A stretch of DNA of 5,038 bases. It comes from Bacillota bacterium (GTDB taxonomy: Bacteria; Bacillota_E; Sulfobacillia; Sulfobacillales; Sulfobacillaceae). Location: NCBI GenBank assembly GCA_021802375.1, contig JAKAAL010000427.1, positions 1-5,038 on the forward strand. The letters run 5' to 3'. Within the stretch, counting starts at the first letter, position 1, and each line of letters starts with the position of its first letter. This document shows positions 1 through 5,038 of this stretch, in pieces. The notes below the pieces were generated by a model. That model saw only the letters and a list, made by a program, of their open reading frames with translations. It made no database searches and was not told the DNA's origin. Position numbers and translations under genes: made by a program.

Positions 1-649
1 CGATCTCCGCCGGGATTATACGGGTTGGCGAAAGGGCCAACAGGAGGGGACTACGCCGTATAAGGAGGTACTCGCCTGTTCTCGGTATTATCGATATGCT
101 TGCGAACGTGGATTTCGCAATTGGATCTCCATGCAGGAAGCCGAAGCGACGCTCTTGCAGACGCTCCAACAGATTGTCGACGGTCAAATGTCTGTGAGCG
201 CCGAACAAATCATTTGGTCTGGCCGGGATCGGCTCCAACAGGAACTTACGGCACTCCAACGGCAACTGGATTCGGTGCGTGCCGGGTTTGAACGCCAAAT
301 GATCGCGTTCGAGCGAGGCATTTTGGATCTGGATGACTTGCGTTCGGCGAAAGAGCGGCTATCCAAAACGCAAGCGGAGATTCACCGCCAAATGGATGCA
401 ACGCGGCGGCAACTCAATGATCAAGCACTTCCCACAGACTTGCTGAAAGATTCGCTCAGCAAACTTCTCCAACGCTGGCAAGAGGATTTGCCTCTGTCAC
501 AGCGTCGCGCATTACTCGGACAGGTTGTGGATCACTTCTCGTGGAATCGGCATACCGACACGCTTACGGTCGTGTTTCGCATTCCCGACGTGACCCAAGG
601 GGGACCAACGGAAAACTATCCTGTTTAATTTTCATGCTTTCATTAACGA
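1..649 (+). mobile_element. Terminal end of an integrated element carrying a serine recombinase
   Basis: Everything left of about 649 looks foreign to ylbJ: a recombinase gene, then an AT-rich stretch (about 621-652) ending in an in-frame TAA at 644-646. Directly after it, YlbJ homology starts in the middle of a conserved motif. The simplest reading is one end (attL or attR) of a phage-like or skin-like intervening element inserted in ylbJ. The other end, the full size of the element and the recombinase catalytic domain are outside the window. The exact boundary is estimated to about 10 bp from where homology begins; no duplicate att core can be compared here. Confidence 0.65.
2..628 (+). CDS. 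Large serine recombinase, C-terminal part (5' end outside window)
   Basis: The frame is open from the left edge to the TAA at 626-628, giving 208 visible residues; the first ATG, at 131, is internal. The visible N-terminal part (about residues 18-45) resembles the end of the recombinase zinc beta-ribbon: a Tyr/Arg-rich stretch with Cys26 and Cys34, then I-S-M-Q-E-A-E followed by L-x-x-L repeats. Residues about 70-145 are heptad-like and rich in Gln, Glu, Arg and Leu (the L-Q-R-Q-L and F-E-R-Q-M region), as expected for the coiled coil of large serine recombinases. The tail, about 158-200 (L-P-L-S-Q-R-R-A-L-L-G-Q-V-V-D-H-F and then a beta strand T-L-T-V-V-F-R-I), is typical of the family C-terminus. 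The catalytic Ser domain is outside the window. Such enzymes integrate and excise phage-like elements at att sites. It ends about 20 bp before a truncated ylbJ in the same direction, so it probably belongs to the element that splits that gene. The family is confident; activity is unknown. Confidence 0.88.
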   Translation, partial: DLRRDYTGWRKGQQEGTTPYKEVLACSRYYRYACERGFRNWISMQEAEATLLQTLQQIVDGQMSVSAEQIIWSGRDRLQQELTALQRQLDSVRAGFERQMIAFERGILDLDDLRSAKERLSKTQAEIHRQMDATRRQLNDQALPTDLLKDSLSKLLQRWQEDLPLSQRRALLGQVVDHFSWNRHTDTLTVVFRIPDVTQGGPTENYPV

Positions 650-1522
650 AATACGGGTGATCCCCTCTTCATGTTTGGGGCCGTGGCTATTGGCATGTTT
701 GGCCAGCCAGCCCTTGGGGCCGTCATTGCGACGGCTCACTATGCAGGTGCGTTAATGGTGGGTTTAACCTATCGCTTCTATGGGATTCGGCGCGAACCTA
801 AAGTGGCCGAGCAAGGCGTCGTGCTCTATGGCATCTTTGACCGGGCGACGGAGTCGATGCTGCGAGCCCGTAAAGAAGATGGCCGACCTATGGGTCGGGT
901 TCTCAACGAGGCCATTTCGGAGTCGATTGGCACGTTGTTCATGATTATGAGTTTCATTGTGCTGTTTGCGGTGATGCTCCGCGTGTTGAGCCAAACGGGC
1001 ATCCTTCTTGGGCTGGAGATTCCTCTGCAGGGCCTATTTCATGTCCTTGGACTGTCGCCCCAACTGGTGCCCGCCGCCGTAAAGGGCGTGTTTGAAATTG
1101 ATCTTGGAGCAGCGGCCACCGCCAAGACTCACGCCCCGCTACTGGACCAGGTGGTCCTGATCTCCGCGATCATCGCCTGGTCGGGCCTAGCCGTGCACGG
1201 CCAGGTTGCGTCGGTGCTGGCGGAAACGGATATTTCCATGAAACCGTATTTCGTGGCCAGGTTTCTCCATGCCATCTATTCTGGAGGACTGACGGTGCTC
1301 TTGTTTCGGCCCATTGAAGCGTCGTTAGGGGGACTTGCGCTTCCCGTCTTCGCTAGTCAGGATTTCATTTTGCCTAGAGCTACCGGGCCGACGATGCTCG
1401 ATGCCGTCCATCTAAGTCTCATTTTAGTGGCAGCCTCGATAGCCGCCCTACTCATGGGTGCCACCTTGGTTGGGGGGTTGAAGATGCTCCAGCTTCGCTG
1501 GCAGGCTGCACGGCACGGATAG
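647..1522 (+). CDS. ylbJ: YlbJ sporulation integral membrane protein, 3' segment only (gene split by an element)
   Basis: YlbJ is a polytopic membrane protein with nucleoside-recognition 'Gate' domains. In B. subtilis it is made under sigma-E in the mother cell and is needed for heat-resistant spores; its substrate is not established. Homology starts at about 650 with N-T-G-D-P-L-F-M-F-G-A-V-A-I-G-M-F, matching the conserved core motif of the family. It continues through A-H-Y-x-G-x-L-x-V-G-L, a charged loop, several membrane segments, the signature G-V-F-E-I-D-L-G, and then H-G-Q-V-A-S-V-L-A-E-T-D-I near the end. About 290 residues remain of a family near 400 or more, so the N-terminal half is missing. 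The ATG at 671 falls inside the conserved motif and has no ribosome site, so it is not a genuine start. No frameshift or internal stop is seen, which argues against a long-dead pseudogene. It lies 48 bp ahead of an unknown membrane gene and is co-directional with pfkA. Confidence 0.85.
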   Translation, partial: RNTGDPLFMFGAVAIGMFGQPALGAVIATAHYAGALMVGLTYRFYGIRREPKVAEQGVVLYGIFDRATESMLRARKEDGRPMGRVLNEAISESIGTLFMIMSFIVLFAVMLRVLSQTGILLGLEIPLQGLFHVLGLSPQLVPAAVKGVFEIDLGAAATAKTHAPLLDQVVLISAIIAWSGLAVHGQVASVLAETDISMKPYFVARFLHAIYSGGLTVLLFRPIEASLGGLALPVFASQDFILPRATGPTMLDAVHLSLILVAASIAALLMGATLVGGLKMLQLRWQAARHG

Positions 1523-1523
1523 A

Positions 1524-1561
1524 CTCCTCAGCCATAGGCTATAGCAAGCCTATCTGAGGAG
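1524..1561 (+). promoter_or_regulatory. Hairpin occluding the ribosome site of the next gene
   Basis: The left arm is CTCCTCAG (1524-1531), a two-base CC bulge, then ATAGGCT (1534-1540). After a six-base loop comes the right arm, AGCCTAT (1547-1553) followed by CTGAGGAG (1554-1561). All 15 pairs are Watson-Crick. The Shine-Dalgarno AGGAGG (1557-1562) of the gene at 1571 lies almost wholly in the closing stem. No T-run follows, so it is not a classical intrinsic terminator. It begins just after the ylbJ stop. A ribosome finishing ylbJ could disturb the stem and couple translation of the two genes. That role is inference. Confidence 0.6.
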
Positions 1562-1570
1562 GGTGCAGCG

Positions 1571-1882
1571 ATGGCCATCGTTGAGGTTGGTCGATTCTTT
1601 TCGTTGGTGGCGTTAACCGTGATAGGATGGTCTGCGTGGGATCGGCCCTATCGATCGGTGACCACCAAGTGGCGAATACTTGCGGCCACCGGGGAGGTGC
1701 TATATTTCTGGACACCATGGCCCACTCTCGGAGGGGCGCTCTTTGTTGCTGGAGCGGTCATGACCGTATACCATGTGTTGCGAGGAACGGCCTGGCAAGG
1801 CGAGGTATCCAGAGCACAGAAAGATGCGATAGAATTGATTGAATTGATAGCCTGGCTGTGGATGCTGGATGCGCTGCGCTAG
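1571..1882 (+). CDS. Small membrane protein of unknown function between ylbJ and pfkA
   Basis: This 103-residue protein matches no family I recognise. The ATG is preceded by a strong AGGAGGG (1557-1563) with 7 nt spacing. It has at least two probable membrane segments: about residues 8-23 (F-F-S-L-V-A-L-T-V-I-G-W) and about 50-68 (L-G-G-A-L-F-V-A-G-A-V-M-T-V-Y-H-V). Between them is a Trp/Arg-rich loop with an aromatic patch L-Y-F-W-T-P-W-P. The tail has a charged stretch (R-A-Q-K-D-A-I-E) and then hydrophobic I-E-L-I-A-W-L-W-M-L, perhaps a third helix or an amphipathic one. It follows ylbJ by 48 bp and leads into pfkA after 16 bp, which suggests an operon. The arrangement might link it to sporulation or be simple adjacency. 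Its ribosome site is buried in a hairpin (1524-1561). Function unknown. Confidence 0.75.
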   Translation: MAIVEVGRFFSLVALTVIGWSAWDRPYRSVTTKWRILAATGEVLYFWTPWPTLGGALFVAGAVMTVYHVLRGTAWQGEVSRAQKDAIELIELIAWLWMLDALR

Positions 1883-1886
1883 GCAC

Positions 1887-1892
1887 GGAGGG
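1887..1892 (+). promoter_or_regulatory. Ribosome binding site that sets the pfkA TTG start
   Basis: GGAGGG lies six bases ahead of the TTG at 1899-1901. The upstream in-frame ATG at 1869 lies inside the preceding gene, has no such site, and would add ten residues not found in this family. The TTG start gives M-Q-F-A-V-I-T-S-G-G-D, the usual 6-phosphofructokinase N-terminus. Confidence 0.75.
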
Positions 1893-1898
1893 ACAGCA

Positions 1899-2855
1899 TT
1901 GCAATTCGCCGTAATTACATCTGGCGGGGACGCTCCAGGCATGAATGCTTGCGTCCGAGCCATTGTTCGACAATCAATCTACATGCACCACGAGGTGTGG
2001 GGCGTCTTGCGGGGCTATCACGGTCTCCTTGAAGGTCACCGTCGACGACTCGGCCTTAGTTCAGTGGCAGACGTTATTAAGACGGGAGGGACGTTTTTAC
2101 GCACAGCGCGCTGTCTTCCTTTTCTTAATGAAGAGGGACAAGAGATGGGCCGGGACCGTCTGCGCGAGTGGGGCATCGATGGACTGGTGGTGGTGGGCGG
2201 CGATGGGTCTCTGCGAGGAGCTTTGGCTTTGCATGGTCTTGGGATTCCCGTGGTCGGGATTCCGGCCAGCATCGACAATGACATACACGGTACAGATTTT
2301 GCGATTGGGTTTGACACCGCCATTAATAATGTGACGCAGTCGATGGACAAGATCCGCGACACGGCCAGCAGCCACGAACGCGTCTTCGTGATAGAGGTCA
2401 TGGGACGGGAAAGTGGGGCCATTGCCGTGGCCTCGGGTGTGGCTGGCGGTGCCGAAACCATTCTGATTCCCGAGATCCCTGTGAACTATCAGGCAATGCT
2501 ATCCAGATTAAAGCGGTCACGGGCGAGGGGCAAACGTCATAGCCTAATCGTGGTCGCTGAAGGCGCCGCTGCCGGTGAAGACGTCACCCGGCTGATTGAA
2601 GACCAGACCGGCTATGAAGTGCGATTAATCATTTTGGGCCATACCCAACGCGGTGGTCCACCGTCCGCCTTTGACCGCATCTTAGCGTCGCAGTTGGGTA
2701 CGTATGCGATCCAACTATTGGCCGAGGGCACCTCGGGGGTGATGGTGGGCTGGCAGCGCAGCGAACTCACCACGACTCCCATCGATGTGGTGGTCAACAC
2801 CCGCAAGGACCCCGACCTACGGCTAGCCCAACTAGCATCCATCTTGTCCATCTAA
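1899..2855 (+). CDS. pfkA: ATP-dependent 6-phosphofructokinase
   Basis: This cytosolic enzyme phosphorylates fructose 6-phosphate to the 1,6-bisphosphate with ATP, the committed step of glycolysis. It has 318 residues, the usual bacterial PfkA length. Residue numbers here run one below E. coli PfkA. ATP-site motifs S-G-G-D-A-P-G-M-N (8-16) and T-A-R-C (69-72) are present. G-G-D-G-S (100-104) has Gly at 103, where PPi-dependent enzymes have Asp. The catalytic motif is A-S-I-D-N-D (123-128) with base Asp126; bacterial enzymes usually have G-T-I-D-N-D, while Ser at this place occurs in eukaryotic PFKs. Ala123 also differs from the Lys of PPi enzymes. Substrate-binding R161, R170, E221, R242, H248 and R251 are present. 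R20, R24, R153, E186, R210 and K212 of the ADP/PEP effector site are kept, so classical allosteric control is likely. It starts 16 bp after the small membrane gene, probably in one operon with it. Confidence 0.96.
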   Translation: MQFAVITSGGDAPGMNACVRAIVRQSIYMHHEVWGVLRGYHGLLEGHRRRLGLSSVADVIKTGGTFLRTARCLPFLNEEGQEMGRDRLREWGIDGLVVVGGDGSLRGALALHGLGIPVVGIPASIDNDIHGTDFAIGFDTAINNVTQSMDKIRDTASSHERVFVIEVMGRESGAIAVASGVAGGAETILIPEIPVNYQAMLSRLKRSRARGKRHSLIVVAEGAAAGEDVTRLIEDQTGYEVRLIILGHTQRGGPPSAFDRILASQLGTYAIQLLAEGTSGVMVGWQRSELTTTPIDVVVNTRKDPDLRLAQLASILSI

Positions 2856-2878
2856 ATCTCCAGGTCATAGCTCGCCTT

Positions 2879-3211
2879 TTACGGCAAAATGGATGCCAGG
2901 CAGAGCGCATGGCGACTCCAGGAGATGCGGCCGGGTAAGCCATCGATGCAGACCAGGCACCAGCCGCGGGCAAGGCCCTCGGTGTAGCGCGAAGCCGTGC
3001 CGGAATCTACTCCCAGGCGACGTAGGTGTCGAGGTATGTCTAAAAAAGGGTAAGGCGACACGAGACGTACCAGCGGGCCCAGCAAAAGCACCCGGTCCGC
3101 TGTGGGCGGAGCATTCGGCAAAAAGACAGAAACCTGGGAATTTGGGGCACACTCTCGAACGCAGGACAACAGGGCGTTTTTGTCGCGGAACATTCCCCAG
3201 ACTTGGGGCAT
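2879..3211 (-). CDS. Hypothetical 110-residue protein, convergent with pfkA
   Basis: I do not recognise this protein. The start was chosen because GGAGGT (3225-3220 on the - strand) sits eight bases before the ATG at 3211-3209. The frame is open further upstream, to an ATG at 3484, but that part overlaps the transporter gene at 3288. Visible features are a short N-terminal part with Cys17 and Cys21, a hydrophobic stretch about 41-57 (V-L-L-L-G-P-L-V-R-L-V), and a C-terminal half with L-R-R-L-G-V-D-S-G-T-A-S-R-Y (63-76) followed by E-G-L-A-R-G-W-C-L-V-C-I-D-G (78-91). The pattern 'Leu-Gly-Val, short acidic turn, Ala-x-x-Tyr, Gly-Leu, Arg-Gly, hydrophobic strand' faintly recalls small YflT-type general stress proteins, but this is only a resemblance. 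Its 3' end is 23 bp from pfkA and it is divergent from the transporter, with 76 bp between starts. The ribosome site and phrase-like conservation suggest a real gene. Confidence 0.6.
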   Translation of the reverse strand: MPQVWGMFRDKNALLSCVRECAPNSQVSVFLPNAPPTADRVLLLGPLVRLVSPYPFLDIPRHLRRLGVDSGTASRYTEGLARGWCLVCIDGLPGRISWSRHALCLASILP

Positions 3212-3287
3212 CGAGCACCACCTCCAAGGGGTAGTGTGCCACGACCCACGGCGCCCCATGAGAGGAAGTGACTGGCAAACGCAGGCT

Positions 3288-4142
3288 ATGGGTAAAAGAA
3301 CGGTCGCTAAGGGCGTGTTGATTTTGGTCACCATCGCATGGGGTTCCACCTTTTTGGTCATCAAGAGCCAAGTGGCCACGGTGGCCGTAGGATGGTTTCT
3401 GGCGCTACGCTTCACGGTAGCTGCCCTACCGCTTTTGTCGTTTGCGCTGCGCGAGTTCCAGGCTATTCCCTGGAAGCCCGCCATATGGTCCGGAATATGG
3501 CTATTCTTAGCCTATTATCTGCAGACACAAGGACTGGTGTTTACCGGTCCCGACCGAGCGGCGTTCATTACCGGCTTAAATGTTCTTGCCATTCCTTTGT
3601 TAAATTTTGCATTATACCGAAAGGCGCTGCTACCCAAAATGGCGGTCAGCGCGGGCATGATGCTTTTGGGCTTAGCGTTGTTTTTGAGCCCCAAGGGCGG
3701 AATCAATCTTGGCGATGTGATGGTATTTGGTACCGCTGTATTACTCGCTGGCCAAGTCTTAATTACCTCATCCTTGCCTCAGCACGCATCATGGGTTGGA
3801 TTTACCTTCGTCGAACTGGCGGTTACGGCCGTCTTGTCTTGGGCGACGACGAGCTTTCAACCCGCCCCCGAGATGACGCCAAGCTTGATGGGAGCCGAGC
3901 TGTACATCGGCGTGGTAGCCACCACGTTTGCCCTGCTTGGCCAGACATGGGGGCAAACGAAGGTGCCGGCGTTTCAAGCCGGTCTGATTTTTGTGTTCGA
4001 ACCCATCTTTGCCGCCATCTTTGGAGTAACCCTGGGACATCGGCAGATCACCTGGGTGGAAGCTGTCGGGGGGCTGATCATGGTGGGTGCCCTACTTGGG
4101 TATGAATGGCTGGGTCGTCCCGTGCCATCAGGAAAGATTTAG
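3288..4142 (+). CDS. EamA/DMT-superfamily transporter
   Basis: This is a 284-residue integral membrane protein of the drug/metabolite transporter superfamily with two tandem EamA repeats, about residues 8-130 and 145-275, and around ten membrane helices. The first helix carries the family hallmark A-W-G-S-T-F (17-22). Other typical stretches are G-L-V-F-T-G-P-D-R-A-A-F-I-T-G-L-N at the end of repeat 1 and F-V-F-E-P-I-F-A-A-I-F-G then G-G-L-I-M-V-G-A-L-L-G in repeat 2. Such proteins usually export small metabolites or amino acids; the substrate cannot be told from sequence. The start is the ATG at 3288, directly before K-R and the first helix. Its ribosome site is weak (GCAGG, 3281-3285), and the in-frame ATG at 3258 is a less likely alternative. 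It is divergent from the 110-residue gene. No clear promoter was found in the 76 bp between them. Confidence 0.9.
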   Translation: MGKRTVAKGVLILVTIAWGSTFLVIKSQVATVAVGWFLALRFTVAALPLLSFALREFQAIPWKPAIWSGIWLFLAYYLQTQGLVFTGPDRAAFITGLNVLAIPLLNFALYRKALLPKMAVSAGMMLLGLALFLSPKGGINLGDVMVFGTAVLLAGQVLITSSLPQHASWVGFTFVELAVTAVLSWATTSFQPAPEMTPSLMGAELYIGVVATTFALLGQTWGQTKVPAFQAGLIFVFEPIFAAIFGVTLGHRQITWVEAVGGLIMVGALLGYEWLGRPVPSGKI

Positions 4143-4731
4143 GGGACTTCGAGGCTTGTGGAAATCCAGCCCGAGGTGCCGTCATGTCCCACTCTTATGG
4201 GGTGTGCAGCAGAGGGAGCGGCCAGTGTTCCCCATAGAACGAGCTTCGGATCCTTGTCTTACTAAGCATCCATCTGGGCGCCTTGGTGGGGTTTCGGTCG
4301 GCACGGATTCAATCCACGGCATGACCTGGTTACCACCTTCGTTGACGTCACTGGTGACGCGCTTGATCCGAGCCACAGTTTCCCTCTACCATCTTTCCGA
4401 GACGACGCCCCTCTAACAAACGGAACCTCGATCTCCGTGATTTTAGTTCATGGCAGATGGTGGCATCGGTGACGTCGGGTTCCAGCATACGGCTATGGCG
4501 CGGCTTGGGTGCTCGAAAAAAATTTTCGGGCACCCAAGCCGACGAGAGGCCCTGCTCGTGCCGTGCTCCCGTCTTTGTTCCTAACCGCAATAAAAGCTAT
4601 CTGGTCCTGCCCGTTCAGGTGATCTTGGCCCAGCTTAGCCCATTGCCCTCTAAAGCGGGCAGCGAAACCCGGCTGTTTTTCAAATTGGGATCGGGTCTTT
4701 GCCAGAGGATGCCCCCAGTTAGAGCAGTGCC
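4143..4731. other. Convergent intergenic region with no supported gene
   Basis: About 590 bp lie between the end of the transporter and the end of the right-edge - strand gene. Open frames here on both strands are short, overlap one another and lack ribosome sites. Two - strand frames (4182-4376 and 4348-4590) overlap and could be pieces of a decayed gene, but neither resembles a family I know. No tRNA, rRNA or CRISPR pattern is seen. The one clear structure is the palindrome at 4501-4541. Confidence 0.5.
4501..4541. repeat. 41-nt near-perfect palindrome
   Basis: Arms CGGCTTGGGTGC (4501-4512) and GCACCCAAGCCG (4530-4541) are exact reverse complements. Inside them CGAAAA (4514-4519) pairs with TTTTCG (4523-4528) around an AAA centre. 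The only imperfect pair is T4513/G4529, a wobble in RNA. That is a 19-bp stem with a three-base loop. No T-run follows on either strand, so a standard terminator is unlikely. It could be a cruciform site, two abutted inverted termini of a lost insertion element, a processed RNA hairpin or a factor-independent termination aid between convergent genes. Confidence 0.8.
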
Positions 4732-5037
4732 TTAGTGAGTCGCCTTGGCGACGGGCATTTGAGGGCGACCAAGCCCACGCATGGGCAACACCCCCAGTAC
4801 CTTGCCTTGGGGGGAGACCACCGCGAGTACTGGAGTCGATGGTTTCAAATGTTGAAGCCGTTTCGTCCATTTGGGCGGCAGGTGGGCAATCGTGTAGGTG
4901 ATGGAACTGCCTGTGTCAGAGCGGAGCTGGATGCTTCCGGGCTGAACGGCAGTGATCGTCGCCCGGAGCACATGCGGGGTTCCGGCTAAGATGTTGGCTT
5001 GGATTTGTGCTCCGACCCGGTGACCAAAAACGTCGAC
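4732..5037 (-). CDS. Hypothetical protein, C-terminal part (5' end outside window)
   Basis: The - strand frame is open from the right edge to the TAA at 4734-4732, giving 101 visible residues. A GTG at 4971 is probably internal, because the sequence before it (V-F-G-H-R-V-G-A-Q-I-Q-A-N-I-L-A-G) reads like protein and is open to the edge. The visible part looks beta-rich: L-R-A-T-I-T-A-V-Q-P-G-S-I-Q-L-R-S followed by S-I-T-Y-T-I-A-H-L, then a basic turn (P-P-K-W-T-K-R) and P-V-L-A-V-V-S-P-Q-G-K-V-L-G-V-L-P. This alternation suggests a small beta-barrel (OB- or SH3-like) C-terminal domain. No family is recognised and no membrane segment is seen. Only the C-terminus is visible, so size and location in the cell cannot be judged. 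Confidence 0.6.
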   Translation of the reverse strand, partial: VDVFGHRVGAQIQANILAGTPHVLRATITAVQPGSIQLRSDTGSSITYTIAHLPPKWTKRLQHLKPSTPVLAVVSPQGKVLGVLPMRGLGRPQMPVAKATH

Positions 5038-5038
5038 C

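Noticed and set aside
131..133. ATG as the recombinase start
   Set aside because: The frame is open from position 2, and the upstream residues fit the recombinase zinc-ribbon region.
671..673. ATG as a true start of a stand-alone 283-residue membrane protein
   Set aside because: It lies inside a conserved YlbJ motif, homology extends at least seven codons upstream, and no ribosome site precedes it.
3102..3287. N-terminal extension of the EamA transporter
   Set aside because: These codons precede the first helix, do not resemble the family and lie mostly opposite the - strand gene.
3212..3287. Divergent promoter pair
   Set aside because: No convincing -35/-10 pair is visible in either direction; promoters may lie inside the neighbouring genes.
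4143..4200. Terminator after the transporter
   Set aside because: Several weak complementary stretches (for example GGGAC with GTCCC) exist, but no compact stem with a T-run follows them.
4306..4322. tRNA T-arm-like GGATTCAATCC
   Set aside because: The flanking bases do not form the five-base T stem and no acceptor stem or anticodon arm can be placed around it.
4493..4870. 125-residue - strand frame
   Set aside because: Much of it overlaps, in another frame, the more convincing partial gene ending at 4732, and its sequence is Trp/Gly/Arg-rich like a shadow frame.

Overview
The window looks like chromosomal DNA of an endospore-forming Firmicute. It carries the 3' part of the sporulation membrane gene ylbJ, a Bacillus-type ATP-dependent pfkA, strong GGAGG ribosome sites and a TTG start. 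Base composition looks moderately GC-rich. A Sulfobacillus-like lineage is possible, but that is only an impression; no species can be named from the sequence.

Layout. From position 2 to 628 (+) runs the C-terminal 208 residues of a large serine recombinase (end of the zinc-ribbon region, long coiled coil, C-terminal tail), open to the left edge. About 20 bp later, after an AT-rich stretch, the conserved core of YlbJ begins abruptly at its N-T-G-D-P-L-F-M motif and stays open to 1522. The first half of ylbJ is absent. Two + genes follow closely: a 103-residue membrane protein of unknown function (1571-1882) and pfkA (1899-2855). On the - strand, convergent with pfkA, lies a 110-residue unknown protein with an excellent ribosome site (2879-3211). 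Divergent from it is an EamA/DMT-family transporter (3288-4142). A convergent, apparently gene-free stretch of about 590 bp (4143-4731) contains a near-perfect 41-nt palindrome (4501-4541). The right edge holds the C-terminal 101 residues of a beta-rich unknown protein on the - strand (4732-5037).

The main interest is the left junction. A site-specific serine recombinase ends directly against a gene that is cut inside a conserved motif but otherwise intact. This is the architecture of skin-like intervening elements, which split mother-cell sporulation genes (classically sigK) and are excised during sporulation to rebuild the gene. In B. subtilis ylbJ is a sigma-E, mother-cell gene, which fits that scheme. 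The 5' half of ylbJ and the rest of the element must lie outside the window, so excision and gene restoration remain inference. If the element is present in growing cells, it also cuts ylbJ, the small membrane gene and pfkA off from any promoter ahead of ylbJ. pfkA would then need the recombinase transcript or an internal promoter.
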